A DNA stretch of 64,000 nt from Desulfuromonadaceae bacterium (GCA_028687585.1 JAQTZV010000028.1:1-64000), one strand, 5' to 3'. Positions 37,095-48,251 are shown, counted from the stretch's first letter. Notes: generated by a model from the sequence alone, not told the origin. Program-made: numbers and translations.

Positions 37095-37520
37095 TCAAAA
37101 TGCAGGAGCCTCGAGTTTCGGGAACAGTCGTTTCCGCCCTTCAAGGTCGACAGCCACATAGGTGTATGACGCCTCCGTAACCTTGGAAAGAGCCGTTTCA
37201 TGACCAATTTCCGTTTCCCGAAAACCCGGCTTCACCCAGACCTCCAGCCTGATGGTGATAGAGGTATTTCCAATCCTCGCCACGGCACCGTAGCAGCAGA
37301 CGACATCACCCACCTTTACCGGCTTGATGAATTTCATGGCGTCAACCGCAATGGTAACTGCGCGGCCGCCGCTGATTTCGATTGCCATCATGCCCCCGGC
37401 AATGTCCATTTGCGACATGATCCATCCGCCGAAAATATCGCCGTTCGCATTTGTATCACTCGGCATCGGAGAGGTACGAAGCAGCAGTTCCCCTTCCGGA
37501 TAGGCGCTTTTATTGGTCAC
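37095..37520 (-). CDS. Hotdog-fold acyl-CoA thioesterase (YciA-like)
   Basis: 141 residues. The motif NANGDIFGGWIMSQMD contains the catalytic Asp of the YciA/acyl-CoA thioester hydrolase family. Length and single-domain form are typical. It hydrolyses acyl-CoA to free acid; substrate range is not predictable. It converges with glmU. Confidence 0.9.
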   Translation of the reverse strand: MTNKSAYPEGELLLRTSPMPSDTNANGDIFGGWIMSQMDIAGGMMAIEISGGRAVTIAVDAMKFIKPVKVGDVVCCYGAVARIGNTSITIRLEVWVKPGFRETEIGHETALSKVTEASYTYVAVDLEGRKRLFPKLEAPAF

Positions 37521-37729
37521 GGTACTCTCCTTATTCTGTTTTGAAGTGATATTTAATAGACATTGCGGGGGTATAGCACAGAGGCGCCGTAAAGGAAATT
37601 GTTATTGAGCTTCGCCACTAACATAGCGGCCAGATTACCGTTGCAATCACTCCCCGTTTGCAAAGTCACTTCAAACTGCACGCAACATGTGCTACTGTTC
37701 TACGTCATGTTCACGACCGAAGGAACACT

Positions 37730-40645
37730 ATGGCCCACACCAGCATAATCGTCAAAGGCGCGTGCGAACACAACCTCAAGTGCATCGACGTTGAAATTCC
37801 CCGCGATCAACTGGTCGTAATCACCGGCCTCTCCGGCTCCGGCAAATCCACCCTGGCGTTTGATACAATTTATGCGGAGGGGCAACGGCGTTATGTCGAA
37901 TCGCTCTCTTCCTATGCCCGCCAATTCCTTGAGCAGATGGAAAAACCTGATGTAGAGTCGATTGAGGGGCTTTCGCCCGCCATCTCCATCGAGCAGAAGA
38001 CCACCAGCAAGAACCCCCGCTCCACCGTTGGCACTGTCACCGAGGTTTATGACTATCTGCGCCTTCTCTTTGCCCGCATCGGTCATCCGCACTGCACCTC
38101 CTGCAACAAGGAGATAACATCGCAGACCGTTTCCCAGATGGTGGATCAGATCATGACCCTGCCGGCCGGGAGCAAGCTGACCCTGCTTGCCCCGATGATC
38201 CGGGGCCGCAAGGGTGAATACAAAAAAGAGCTCAATCAGTTGCGCAAAGAAGGCTTTACCCGCGTCGTACTTGACGGAACGGTTCGCGATTTGGCTGATG
38301 ACATCGAGATGGACAAGAAGAAAAAACATGATATTGACATCGTCGTGGATCGGATTGTCGTCAAGGAGGGCGTACAACGGCGCCTGGCCGATTCGCTGGA
38401 GACTGCCCTGCATCACGCCGAAGGAGTCGTGAAGGTTGAGGTTGTCGCACCGGTTGATGTTGTAGGGGCGAATCTTGTATTCGCCCCAGATGACGAAAAA
38501 CCACCACAAAAAGGGCGATCACCGAAAAACGGGCGATCACAAGGCTCGCCCCTACAAACCCTCCTCTTCTCCGAAAAACTTGCCTGCGTTGACTGCGGGT
38601 TATCATACCAGGAAATTACCCCGCGGCTGTTCTCATTCAACAATCCGCATGGCGCATGCCCCGACTGTACCGGACTCGGTACCCGGATGTATTTTGATGC
38701 CGAGCGGGTCATCCCCAACCCTGAACTGTCGCTGCGTGAGGGCGCTATTGCCCCGTGGGAAAAGCGCCTCTCCGGTTGGTTCCATCTGATTCTGGACGCA
38801 CTTGCCAAAGCATATTCGTTTGATATCCGTACCCCGTACAAAGAGCTGCCCGATCATGTTCGTGACGTTATTCTGAACGGTTCCAAGGGCGAGAAGATCG
38901 AGTTTTGGTGGGAGGAGGACGGTGATCGCCGCCATACGTATCAGAAAGAATTTGAGGGGGTTCTGAATAATCTGCAACGCCGCTGGCGTGAAACCGAATC
39001 GGATGCAGCACGGGAAGATCTTGAAAAATATATGGACATCATGCCCTGCCCCACCTGTCAGGGCGCCCGTCTCCGGCCTGAAGCGCTGCATGTGCTGGTG
39101 GGGGGAAGTACCATCAGGGATGTGACGGCATTATCAATCCGTGACTGCCTCCGCTTCTTTGAAGCGTTGACGCTGACTGACAAGGAGCAGGAAATCGCCC
39201 GGCGGATCCTCAAGGAAATCCGTGAACGACTCTCCTTTCTTGTCAACGTCGGCCTCGACTACCTCTCACTCGACCGCACCTCAGGAACCCTCTCGGGTGG
39301 CGAGGGGCAGCGCATTCGTCTGGCGACCCAGATCGGCTCAAGCCTGGTCGGCGTTCTCTATATTCTTGATGAACCCTCTATCGGGCTCCATCAGCGTGAC
39401 AACGCCCGGCTGCTTGGCACACTCAAACGCCTCCGCGATCTGGGTAATACCGTACTGGTCGTGGAACATGACGAAGAAACAATTTTAGAAGCCGATCACC
39501 TGATCGATATGGGACCGGGCGCCGGGGTGCATGGCGGCGAAGTAGTGGCCCAGGGGACCCCGGCTGAAGTCATGAAAAATCCTGCATCGCTGACGGGACA
39601 GTATCTTTCCGGCGAACTCTCCATTGCTGTGCCAAAAAAACGTCGTAACGCTGATAAGTCCCTACAGATTATCGGCGCCTCAGAAAACAATTTGAAAAAT
39701 GTCAGCGTCGAAATCCCGCTCGGCGTTATGACCTGTGTTACCGGCGTTTCCGGTTCCGGCAAGTCTACACTGGTGATTGACACTCTGCACAAAGTGCTGG
39801 GGCAACGCCTGTACCGCAGTCGCGAGAAAGCAGGAGCAGTTCAGGATGTCCTGGGGCTGGAGCATCTCGACAAGGTCATTAACATCGATCAGTCACCGAT
39901 CGGGCGCACGCCACGTTCAAATCCGGCCACGTACACCGCCGTTTTCAGTGATATCCGCGATCTGTTCTCTCATCTCCCCGAATCAAAACTGCGCGGGTAC
40001 AAACCGGGACGCTACTCATTCAATGTTAAAGGAGGACGCTGTGAGGCATGCTCCGGTGACGGCATCATCAAAATCGAGATGCATTTTCTGCCGGATGTCT
40101 ATGTGGAGTGCGAAGTATGTAAAGGAGCGCGCTACAATCGCGAAACGCTGGAAGTGCATTTCAAGGGTAAATCGATTGCTGATGTACTCGACATGACCGT
40201 GTCGCAGGCGCTGGAATTTATGGGTGCCATCCCGCGCATCAGGAACAAGCTGGCTACTCTTGATGAAGTCGGTCTCGGCTACATCAAGCTGGGACAGGCG
40301 GCAACAACGCTTTCGGGAGGAGAGGCGCAGCGGGTCAAGCTCGCCAAAGAGTTGTCAAAGCGCGCCACCGGTCGGACGATTTACATCCTGGATGAACCGA
40401 CTACCGGTCTACATTTTCATGATATTGCCAAGCTGCTTGAGGTAATCCAGCGGCTCATCCATGCTGGGAACACAGTCGTTATCATTGAGCACAATCTGGA
40501 TGTAATCAAAACAGCCGACTGGATTATAGATCTTGGTCCGGAAGGGGGCGACCGCGGTGGCGAGATAGTTGCCGTTGGGACACCGGAGCAGGTTGCCCGG
40601 GTTACCCGTTCATACACGGGACAATATTTGAGGAAAATGTTATGA
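37730..40645 (+). CDS. uvrA: Excinuclease ABC subunit A
   Basis: 971 residues. The ATG at 37730 follows an AAGGA site and gives the standard N-terminus. UvrA scans DNA for damage in nucleotide excision repair. Two ABC ATPase modules are present: Walker [10 protein letters not shown] and GVSGSGKST, signatures LSGGEGQR and LSGGEAQR. Zinc-finger cysteines are at CVDCG, CPDC, CPTC, CEAC and CEVC. Unusually, a 96-bp palindromic repeat (38461-38556) is inserted in frame just before the [11 protein letters not shown] segment. It adds about 32 residues in a variable loop. The enzyme is probably still functional. Confidence 0.95.
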   Translation: MAHTSIIVKGACEHNLKCIDVEIPRDQLVVITGLSGSGKSTLAFDTIYAEGQRRYVESLSSYARQFLEQMEKPDVESIEGLSPAISIEQKTTSKNPRSTVGTVTEVYDYLRLLFARIGHPHCTSCNKEITSQTVSQMVDQIMTLPAGSKLTLLAPMIRGRKGEYKKELNQLRKEGFTRVVLDGTVRDLADDIEMDKKKKHDIDIVVDRIVVKEGVQRRLADSLETALHHAEGVVKVEVVAPVDVVGANLVFAPDDEKPPQKGRSPKNGRSQGSPLQTLLFSEKLACVDCGLSYQEITPRLFSFNNPHGACPDCTGLGTRMYFDAERVIPNPELSLREGAIAPWEKRLSGWFHLILDALAKAYSFDIRTPYKELPDHVRDVILNGSKGEKIEFWWEEDGDRRHTYQKEFEGVLNNLQRRWRETESDAAREDLEKYMDIMPCPTCQGARLRPEALHVLVGGSTIRDVTALSIRDCLRFFEALTLTDKEQEIARRILKEIRERLSFLVNVGLDYLSLDRTSGTLSGGEGQRIRLATQIGSSLVGVLYILDEPSIGLHQRDNARLLGTLKRLRDLGNTVLVVEHDEETILEADHLIDMGPGAGVHGGEVVAQGTPAEVMKNPASLTGQYLSGELSIAVPKKRRNADKSLQIIGASENNLKNVSVEIPLGVMTCVTGVSGSGKSTLVIDTLHKVLGQRLYRSREKAGAVQDVLGLEHLDKVINIDQSPIGRTPRSNPATYTAVFSDIRDLFSHLPESKLRGYKPGRYSFNVKGGRCEACSGDGIIKIEMHFLPDVYVECEVCKGARYNRETLEVHFKGKSIADVLDMTVSQALEFMGAIPRIRNKLATLDEVGLGYIKLGQAATTLSGGEAQRVKLAKELSKRATGRTIYILDEPTTGLHFHDIAKLLEVIQRLIHAGNTVVIIEHNLDVIKTADWIIDLGPEGGDRGGEIVAVGTPEQVARVTRSYTGQYLRKML
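38461..38556. repeat. REP-like palindromic element inserted in frame in uvrA
   Basis: The ends TGTAGGGGCG and CGCCCCTACA are perfect inverted repeats. Inside are two hairpins: GGGGCGAA/TTCGCCCC (38465-38487) and GGGCGA/TCGCCC (38531-38551). The length is 96 bp, a multiple of three, and the uvrA frame passes through without a stop. Confidence 0.8.
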
Positions 40646-40723
40646 ATCGTTCAATAAACGGGGAATTCAGTCCTGTGAGATATATGCGCCGCCTCTGACC
40701 ATAAAAAAATTCCGTGATCAGAA

Positions 40724-41308
40724 TCAGAGCCCTTTGGTAAAAAGATCCATGTAGTGCCGAATTAATTCCTCATCCCTCTCCGGTGAGTGGTTTATAAACT
40801 TCTGAGTTGCCAACGTACTGAGGAAATAATAATTTACCATTCCCGCCATTGCCAGTGCAGTATCCTCCGGATTCAAATCTTCTCTGAACTGTTTATTTTC
40901 AACTCCTTCCTTAATTATTTCGATTAATATGTGCAGAGCCTTTTCTAGAGCCGGCTGGACAATTATGCTGAAATAACGGGTCGGATTAGTAAGTTCACTG
41001 GTGTAATAGCGCAGAAGATACGGGTAGTCCCGATTGCGCTGGATAGACCAGCGAACGTACTCCTCGATCTTTTCAAGTGGACCGGAGGCTCTCTCTTTAA
41101 TCGATTCCATGTATCTAAAACAGGAAAATTGATCCAGCAGCACCGCTGAATACAGTCCTTCCTTACCGTCAAAATAATATGAAATCATTGAAATGCTCAC
41201 GCCGGCGGCAGTCGAGAGCTCCCGTATGCTGACACCATTCAGCCCCCGCTCGGCAAAAAGGCGAGTGGCAGTTGCAATCAAGGCGGTCTTGTAATCTTTT
41301 TTTTCCAT
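40724..41308 (-). CDS. TetR/AcrR-family transcriptional regulator
   Basis: 194 residues. The N-terminal helix-turn-helix (GVSIRELSTAAGVSISMISY YFDGKEGLY region) is typical of TetR repressors; the C-terminal helical ligand domain is not specific. No obvious target operon adjoins it: uvrA converges and nfo-moeA ends toward it. The target is unknown. Confidence 0.9.
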   Translation of the reverse strand: MEKKDYKTALIATATRLFAERGLNGVSIRELSTAAGVSISMISYYFDGKEGLYSAVLLDQFSCFRYMESIKERASGPLEKIEEYVRWSIQRNRDYPYLLRYYTSELTNPTRYFSIIVQPALEKALHILIEIIKEGVENKQFREDLNPEDTALAMAGMVNYYFLSTLATQKFINHSPERDEELIRHYMDLFTKGL

Positions 41309-41456
41309 CCTGCGTCCTGTTAAACAGTTATCCGGGTATCATACATTCAGAAGATAACATCATATGCTTGAAAAAATGGTTGATTTTTTATCCGCACGCA
41401 CCGAATGTGTTGAGTGTGATGATTACAATCTGGCCTATGCCGGCAATTGACCAGAG

Positions 41457-42332
41457 TTAAGCAATTACGGGTATTTCCTGATGTGTAACTAATCCCCTGA
41501 GCAGGGCAAGATTCACCGAATCCATTTCATCGGCATCCCCTTTCGGAGTCTCCAGGATTTTTGGGACCGTAGTAAAACGGGGATCATTGAGAATGAAGCG
41601 AAACGGGTTCAGTCCGAGAGCACCCTGACCGATATGATCGTGTCGGTCGACCCGTGAACCAAGTCCTTTTTTTGAGTCATTGAAGTGAAAACATTCCAGC
41701 CTGTTCAGGCCGATCAGAAAGTCAAACTGCGTCATCGTGTCGCAGTACCCCTCATAGCTGGCGGTGTCGTAGCCGGCGGCAAAGGTGTGGCAGGTATCAA
41801 AGCAGACCCCAAACTTCCCGGGGAAACGTGAGCCTTTGATAATCGCCCCCAGTTCATCAAAGGTCCTTCCCAGGTTGCTCCCTTGACCTGCGGTCGTCTC
41901 GATCAGCACCCGTCCCTCAAACTGCGGCACCTCGGCGAACAGTTGATCAAACGCCTCGATTACCCGCCTCAGACCGGCCTGGGGCGAGTCCGCCAGGTGC
42001 GAACCGGGATGCATGACTACCTTGTTGATTCCGAGACGCGCACATGTTTCCAGTTCATCACGGAAGGCCGCCAAACTCTTGTCACGCATTTCACCCGGCG
42101 GGGACGCCAGATTGATCAGATAAATATCGTGAGAAATGACCTCATGCAAGCCAGAAGCAGCAAACTTAGCCCGAAACAGAGCAGCATCAGCATCGCTGAT
42201 CGGCTTTCCTTTCCATTGATTAGAATTCCGGGTAAAAATCTGCAGCACTGAGCAACCAGCGCTCACTGCCCGGTCAATAGCCAAGTGAAGCCCGCCCGAG
42301 ATGGACATGTGAGCACCGAGATAGTCGTTCAT
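41457..42332 (-). CDS. nfo: Deoxyribonuclease IV (AP endonuclease)
   Basis: 291 residues. Endonuclease IV cleaves at abasic sites in base excision repair and uses three zinc ions. Family motifs are seen: GVCFDTCHTFAAGYD and HFNDSKKGLGSRVDRHDHIG, with a TIM-barrel start GAHMSISGGLHLAID. The start overlaps the moeA stop (ATGA), so it follows moeA in an operon. Confidence 0.95.
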   Translation of the reverse strand: MNDYLGAHMSISGGLHLAIDRAVSAGCSVLQIFTRNSNQWKGKPISDADAALFRAKFAASGLHEVISHDIYLINLASPPGEMRDKSLAAFRDELETCARLGINKVVMHPGSHLADSPQAGLRRVIEAFDQLFAEVPQFEGRVLIETTAGQGSNLGRTFDELGAIIKGSRFPGKFGVCFDTCHTFAAGYDTASYEGYCDTMTQFDFLIGLNRLECFHFNDSKKGLGSRVDRHDHIGQGALGLNPFRFILNDPRFTTVPKILETPKGDADEMDSVNLALLRGLVTHQEIPVIA

Positions 42333-43549
42333 GGTGACTCCAGTTCGATATAGTTGCCGTAAAAGTGGACGTCTACTTCGTCACCGGCGGCAAAACTGGT
42401 ACTCTCGGCCGGCAGCACGGCAATCGCCTGGGCATCGATCATGGTCTTCAAAATGGCGGTCTGCTGGTTTCCGGCAGAGCTGGCAAACCAGCGCCCATGC
42501 TCTTTCTCCAGACGCAGCCGTACCATCTGTACTTTACCCGTTTTTTTCCAGAGCGGGTCGCGCAGTACTGCCTTGAATAACGGCTTAAACACCCGTTGAT
42601 GCCCCTGCATTCTGAGTAGCGCCGGGCGGACAAACTCCTCAAAAGTTATCATGGTTGAAACAGGATTTCCCGGAAGGGAGAAAACCGGCGTCGAACCGTG
42701 CATCGCAAACGCAGTCGGCCCCCCCGGCTTAATACCGACTTTCCAGAACATCTGCTTCGCCCCCAGCTCCTCCAGAACATCCCGCACCAGATCACAGTCA
42801 CCTGCCGACACACCTGCTGAGGTGATCAGAACATCCGCCTGTAATCCCTCGCCGAGTTTTTCCACATGACTCTCCCGATTATCACGGGCAATACCGATTA
42901 TTCGGGGAATACAGCCGGTCTCTTGTACAGCGGCTGCCAATGAAAGCGTATTGCTGTTGATAATTTCCCCTGGGCCAGGTGTTCGCCCTAACTCCACCAG
43001 TTCATCTCCCGTGGAGAGGATCGCCACAATCGGCCTGCGGAAAACCGGCACCAGCGCCATACCGAATCCGGCCAGCATGTTGATTTCCGGCGGCCGGATA
43101 CGCGTCCCGCTTCTGACAAAAATGACGCCGGCAGTCACGTCTTCCGCACGAAAACGGATATGCTGCCCTTTTTGTGGCGGTTCCCGCAAAGTTACCTTCT
43201 GCTGGCCGTCATCGGCCTCCTCCACCGGAACAACGGCATCGCAACCGTCAGGAATCGGTGCGCCGGTCATAATACGCACTGCGCATCCGGTCTCAACGGT
43301 AATCCCGTCAGCTTTGGCACCTGCCGGCAAAAAGCCGGTCACGCGCAACGTGCACGGCATGTTCGTACAATCCTGCCAACGCACGGCATAGCCGTCCATG
43401 GCCGAATTATCCCATAACGGCATATCCCAGGGAGCCGATAGGTCTTCCGCCAGAATTCTGCCAGCGGCTGCCAGCAGATGAACCCGTTCTATACCGACAG
43501 GCCGCATACATTCAAGAATGCTCGTGCGCGCCTCTTCAAATGAAATCAT
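42329..43549 (-). CDS. moeA: Molybdopterin molybdenumtransferase
   Basis: 406 residues. MoeA inserts molybdate into adenylylated molybdopterin to make Moco. Motifs include the active-site stretch GDELVELGRTPGPGEIINSN, the GVSAGDCDLV loop, and KPGGPTAFA followed by SLPGNPVS. It is the first gene of the moeA-nfo pair. A 313-bp AT-rich region separates it from the divergent HDOD gene. Confidence 0.95.
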   Translation of the reverse strand: MISFEEARTSILECMRPVGIERVHLLAAAGRILAEDLSAPWDMPLWDNSAMDGYAVRWQDCTNMPCTLRVTGFLPAGAKADGITVETGCAVRIMTGAPIPDGCDAVVPVEEADDGQQKVTLREPPQKGQHIRFRAEDVTAGVIFVRSGTRIRPPEINMLAGFGMALVPVFRRPIVAILSTGDELVELGRTPGPGEIINSNTLSLAAAVQETGCIPRIIGIARDNRESHVEKLGEGLQADVLITSAGVSAGDCDLVRDVLEELGAKQMFWKVGIKPGGPTAFAMHGSTPVFSLPGNPVSTMITFEEFVRPALLRMQGHQRVFKPLFKAVLRDPLWKKTGKVQMVRLRLEKEHGRWFASSAGNQQTAILKTMIDAQAIAVLPAESTSFAAGDEVDVHFYGNYIELESP

Positions 43550-43862
43550 ACGGTCCCTCCTGAATTATATTTATTGCACAATAGCGGGAAGCGCTCAAAA
43601 ACACAATACGCTTGCCACTTCCATGGAGAAGATTGGTAAATATATGTTTTAAATTTACTAATAAATAGGCACTAATCATGTGGATATATCCTAAAATATC
43701 TTGGTATATGTAAAAAATAATATATTACTTGATCATCGTCGCTTCGCATGTTAATGATGTAATTTGGTAAACAATTATGAAAATAAAATGCCATTATATA
43801 CGTAAGTAAGCAGGTGCAAAAATACCGTTGGCCGGTAGCACAAATTTAATTACGAGGCCTCA
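43550..43862. other. AT-rich divergent intergenic region
   Basis: No open frame or RNA gene is recognised. The sequence is strongly AT-rich and should hold the promoters of moeA (left) and the HDOD/kinase gene (right). A small TAATATATTA palindrome lies near 43720. No specific operator can be named. Confidence 0.4.
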
Positions 43863-46040
43863 GTGTTGCAAATCCCCTTAGCGGTACTCAACTCTATTGA
43901 ATCCTTGCAACTGCAAGCAAGACCACAGATTTTATTGCGGTTTTTACACCTTGCAGAACAAGAGCGCACCACTATGAACGAACTGGCGGCTCTTGTTTCT
44001 CAGGACCCCGCATTGAGCGCGCGCATTCTCACCGTTGCCAATTCTCCCGCGCTGCTCAACGGGGCCTCAACGAAAAGTCTCACCCATTGCCTGATCAATA
44101 TCGGTACACGGCTCGTACGATCTCTCGCATCCTGTCTTATTGTGCAGTCCGTTTTTTCTCCTGCGGTAAATAAGCGTAAATATGATTTGTCCGGTTTTTG
44201 GAGTCATTCCCTGCTTGTTGCCGAAGTGGCCCGTGAGATTGCTACTGCAGTGAATTATTCTGACCCGGAAGAAGTATATCTTTCCGGACTTCTTCACGAT
44301 ATTGGTCAACTGCTTCTGCTTGGAGGAATGGAAGAGTGCTATGGCAGGGTACTTGAAGCCAGTATTGACGAAGCTGATTTACTTAATGCCGAAGCAATAC
44401 TGCTCGGCACAAACCATACAGCCGTCGGCGCCTGGCTGGCGGATCAGTGGAAACTCTCCTCCTTCATGGCAGACGCAATCCTGTTCCACCACAAAACGGC
44501 CGAAGAGATCGCTTGTGCTGACCGGTTAAGCCAGATAATCTGGTCTTCCCACGTTCTGTGTGATCAAATCATACTTCAGGATCATGCCCAAAATACTGAG
44601 ACTTCAGACCTGAAATCGGTAACACTTTTGCTTGGAATTGACGCTCATAGCACTGCCGTTATTCACAGGGATTGTGTAGAGCGCGTTGCGGTTCTTGAAG
44701 AAGGGCTCGGCATCTGCAAAGCTTCAGCAACAAAAACGTTCCCGCAGCCGACGACCCAATTGCATGACTATCTTCATACGAAATCAGCTGAAGTCGATAG
44801 CACTGATTCCTGCCTACATGAAGCAGTGCGTGAAATGGCACTGCTTCAACCTCTGCAGCACGGCTTATCATCACTTTCCAGTGAAACCGAGATCCTGCAC
44901 GGCATACGTGAATCGGCCATTCTGCTCTTTGGTCCCGGGCAGATCGCCTTTCTTCTGGCTCGCCCTGATACGGCGATCATGACTGGCGCCGACATATCTG
45001 CACAACCGGAGATTTTGAAGCGGCTCGAAATTCCGCTGATTGCGGCACACAGCCTGGCCGCCGACGCTGCTTTAGGAAACCAGCCCCGATCAACGTTCGA
45101 AGCGGGAATATCCGTGTCAAAACAACTGGTTGACACCCAGATAGCCCGTGCCCTGGGCAGTGAAGGCGTGGTGTATCTCCCGCTGACCGGCAGAACAACA
45201 TGTATCGGTGTCATCGCTTTCGGCATAAGTTCGGCTCACTACCTTCGCATTCACAACCAACTGTCGTTGATGACGAGCTTTTCACGGGTCGCCGCAAACA
45301 GCATTGAAATGTGGCGTGATATGCAAGAGCGGGAACATTTGGCCGAAGAGGGCTTGGCCAGACATTTCGAACAGCAGACCCGTAAAGTGATACATGAAGC
45401 GGGAAACCCGCTCGGGATTATCAATAACTATCTCAGCATCATCAGAACCAAGCTCCCTGATACAAATAACCTGCATCAGGAACTGGACATTCTCAGCGAG
45501 GAAATCAATCGCGTCACCAAGATCCTGCGACAGATGAACCGCCTTCCGGAACGGTCAGCGGCAGTCGATGTTCTCAACATAAATACCCTGATCGAAAACA
45601 TGCTCGTGCTGTATGGCACATCGCTTTTTACAAGTCGCGGCATCACCGTGACAAAGTCACTTGATCCACTCTTGCTGCCGGCATCGTGCAATAGAGACAG
45701 CCTCAAACAGGTGCTGCTAAACCTCTGGAATAATGCATCAGATGCGATGTCGACAGGCGGCTGTTTTACCGTTTCAACTCAAGGAAGTGTTAATCAGGGT
45801 GGACGTTCATACGTAGAAATTCGCCTGGATGACACGGGGCCAGGAATCCCCCCGGATGTCATACAGCGCCTCTTCCACCCCCTCGAACCTGACAGGCGAC
45901 CGGGTCATTCAGGCATCGGTCTTTCCATTGTCGCAAGCCTGCTACAACAGCTTGAAGGATCCATTACCTGCCGGAGCAAAGCCGGCCAAGGAACAAGTTT
46001 TTCAATTTTACTCCCCCAATCAACGGTGACCGAGCCATGA
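43863..46040 (+). CDS. HDOD domain / GAF-like / histidine kinase fusion
   Basis: 725 residues from a GTG with GAGG upstream. Residues about 10-200 form an HDOD domain (VSQDPALSARILTVANSPAL; LSGLLHDIGQLLLLGG). A GAF-like sensor region follows (about 320-480). The kinase core has a candidate phosphoacceptor His511 in VIHEAGNPLGIINNYL, an N-box NLWNNASDAM, and DTGPGIP and GIGLSIV. No membrane segment is seen, so it is cytoplasmic. The end overlaps the next gene (ATGA), which has the receiver domain that likely accepts its phosphate. Confidence 0.88.
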   Translation: MLQIPLAVLNSIESLQLQARPQILLRFLHLAEQERTTMNELAALVSQDPALSARILTVANSPALLNGASTKSLTHCLINIGTRLVRSLASCLIVQSVFSPAVNKRKYDLSGFWSHSLLVAEVAREIATAVNYSDPEEVYLSGLLHDIGQLLLLGGMEECYGRVLEASIDEADLLNAEAILLGTNHTAVGAWLADQWKLSSFMADAILFHHKTAEEIACADRLSQIIWSSHVLCDQIILQDHAQNTETSDLKSVTLLLGIDAHSTAVIHRDCVERVAVLEEGLGICKASATKTFPQPTTQLHDYLHTKSAEVDSTDSCLHEAVREMALLQPLQHGLSSLSSETEILHGIRESAILLFGPGQIAFLLARPDTAIMTGADISAQPEILKRLEIPLIAAHSLAADAALGNQPRSTFEAGISVSKQLVDTQIARALGSEGVVYLPLTGRTTCIGVIAFGISSAHYLRIHNQLSLMTSFSRVAANSIEMWRDMQEREHLAEEGLARHFEQQTRKVIHEAGNPLGIINNYLSIIRTKLPDTNNLHQELDILSEEINRVTKILRQMNRLPERSAAVDVLNINTLIENMLVLYGTSLFTSRGITVTKSLDPLLLPASCNRDSLKQVLLNLWNNASDAMSTGGCFTVSTQGSVNQGGRSYVEIRLDDTGPGIPPDVIQRLFHPLEPDRRPGHSGIGLSIVASLLQQLEGSITCRSKAGQGTSFSILLPQSTVTEP

Positions 46041-48241
46041 ACCGGCTGAATATCTCCCACACTGCCGCCTTGTCGGAGGCGCTCAGCAAGCCACAGAGAC
46101 TGATGATAGTTGATGATGAGCCGCTCATACGCTCAAGCATTCGCCATCAGCTTGAAGGCATCGGGCTTGAAATAATTGAATGCGGCACCGGTTGCAGCGC
46201 AATTGCAGCGCTAGAATCCGGGGCATTTGACCTTGTTCTGCTGGACATTGGTCTCCCGGATATTTCCGGCCTGGAAGTTATGGAATGGATCTCCACAAAT
46301 AACATTCATACAAGCGTAATTTTCGTCAGTGCCAGCGACAACATCGATTCCGCCATTCTCGCTCTGCGCAAAGGTGCAGTAGAATTTGTCCGCAAACCGG
46401 AAGAGCTGCCCACCCTTAAACACAAGGTAGACAGTGCCTTGTACCGGTGCCGCCTGGAACGCAGCAACGCCCTGATGTCAGCGCGACTGGAACACTCTGA
46501 ACTCATTCATCGTTTTCTCGTAGATAACTCCCCGGACCTCATCTACATCCTTGACGACAACGCCCGCTTCACATACATCAATAACCGCTTTGAATCACTG
46601 CTCGGCTATTCTCTTGATGAGCTTATCGGCCGTGATTACAGCACTATCGTATATGAAGATGATGTGGAAAAAGCGCTGTATGCTTTTTCTGAGCGCCGCA
46701 GAGATGGTCGGGCAACCGCCAATCTTGAAGTACGTTTGAAATGCAAGAATAGCCGTCATTATCATTTTGAAAACAATTTAATGGTCTCGATGTTGAGCGC
46801 CACCGCTATCTATAGCGACATGCAGGGGGAAACCCCTCTGGCGCAGAAACAGTATCTGGGTACCTATGGCGTGGCACACAACATAAATGAGCGCAAGCTT
46901 GCCGAAGAAGCAATAGCCTACCAGGCCTTTCACGACCAGCTCACCTCTCTGCCCAACCAGAGACTGTTTAAAGACCGCCTTGAAATGGCAATTATCCATG
47001 CAAAACGATTTGGTTGCATGGTGGGTATCATGTTTATTGACCTTGACCGCTTCAAGCTGGTCAATGACACCTACGGACATGCTGCGGGAGATGAGTTGCT
47101 GAAGAGTGTAGCGCATCGTCTGCGCCTCTGCATGCGAGCCGGTGACACACTCGCGCGCAAGGGGGGCGACGAATTTACCGCGTTGCTGCCGGATATGGTG
47201 AAGGCGGAAGATGCTGCCGTTATCGCAGAAAAAATTATCAACGAGCTCAATGCCCCTTTTGAGGTTGGCGGCCAGAACATGTATATTACCGCCAGCATCG
47301 GCATTGCCGTATTGCCTCGTGATGGCGATAACGTTGATGCTCTGTTGAAAAATGCCGATATCGCCATGTACAAAGTAAAAGCGAGCGGAAAAAACGGATT
47401 TAAATATTTCATTCCGGATATGAATGTTTCAAAACATGAGCGAATCACTCTTGAGAACGATCTGCGTCTTGCTATTCGCAGGAAGGAATTTGAATTACAT
47501 TATCAACCGCAATTCAATATAAGTAAAAAAGTGATCGTTGGTGTAGAAGCGCTTATTCGCTGGAATCACCCGACTCAAGGCTTGCTTGGTCCGTATGTTT
47601 TTATTAATTTAGCAGAAGAGACCGGCCTGATCAGTGAAATTACCGACTGGGTACTGGAAACTGCGTGTAAACAGTTGTCTGCGTGGCGGACCAGTGGATT
47701 TGAAAACCTCCGTATGTCCGCGAATGTTTCTCCACAAGAGTTTGAAAATGAAGACATCGTAGGACGAATCCTGCCCCTCATAACCCGCTATAACCTTCCG
47801 GCAGATTCCCTGGAAATAGAAATCACCGAAAACATCCTGATGCACGACGCGCCAAGCATCATCGCCAAAATGAAAACGTTACGCAGTCACGGCATCCGGA
47901 TTGCGATCGACGACTTTGGAACCTGTTATTCCTCCCTCAACTATCTGCGCATGTTTCCCATCAATACGATTAAAATAGACCAGTCATTTGTTCGCGATCT
48001 CTTTAATGAGCATAGTGCATCACCGATAATTCAGGCGATTATCGGCATTGCCAATGGCTATGGCCTGCATTTACTTGCAGAGGGCGTTGAATCCGCCGAA
48101 CAGGCAAAAGCGCTCAAAGATATCGGTTGTTATGAGATGCAGGGGTATTTCTTCAGTGAACCGATGCGAGCAGAAGAGATTGAATGCCTGTTGCACAATT
48201 TTTCCGGCATTACTTCGATTTTTCCGGCTAACATCGCGTAG
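46037..48241 (+). CDS. Response regulator with PAS, GGDEF and EAL domains
   Basis: 734 residues. An N-terminal receiver domain (LMIVDDEPLIRSS) has phosphoacceptor Asp70. A PAS domain follows (about 155-285). The GGDEF motif is intact at 376-380, with an RAGD inhibitory-site motif just upstream. The EAL domain is intact at 504-506, with DDFGTCYSS further on. Both synthesis and hydrolysis of c-di-GMP are therefore possible. Coupling to the upstream kinase suggests phosphorylation controls the balance. Confidence 0.93.
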   Translation: MNRLNISHTAALSEALSKPQRLMIVDDEPLIRSSIRHQLEGIGLEIIECGTGCSAIAALESGAFDLVLLDIGLPDISGLEVMEWISTNNIHTSVIFVSASDNIDSAILALRKGAVEFVRKPEELPTLKHKVDSALYRCRLERSNALMSARLEHSELIHRFLVDNSPDLIYILDDNARFTYINNRFESLLGYSLDELIGRDYSTIVYEDDVEKALYAFSERRRDGRATANLEVRLKCKNSRHYHFENNLMVSMLSATAIYSDMQGETPLAQKQYLGTYGVAHNINERKLAEEAIAYQAFHDQLTSLPNQRLFKDRLEMAIIHAKRFGCMVGIMFIDLDRFKLVNDTYGHAAGDELLKSVAHRLRLCMRAGDTLARKGGDEFTALLPDMVKAEDAAVIAEKIINELNAPFEVGGQNMYITASIGIAVLPRDGDNVDALLKNADIAMYKVKASGKNGFKYFIPDMNVSKHERITLENDLRLAIRRKEFELHYQPQFNISKKVIVGVEALIRWNHPTQGLLGPYVFINLAEETGLISEITDWVLETACKQLSAWRTSGFENLRMSANVSPQEFENEDIVGRILPLITRYNLPADSLEIEITENILMHDAPSIIAKMKTLRSHGIRIAIDDFGTCYSSLNYLRMFPINTIKIDQSFVRDLFNEHSASPIIQAIIGIANGYGLHLLAEGVESAEQAKALKDIGCYEMQGYFFSEPMRAEEIECLLHNFSGITSIFPANIA

Positions 48242-48251
48242 TTGTCAAACA

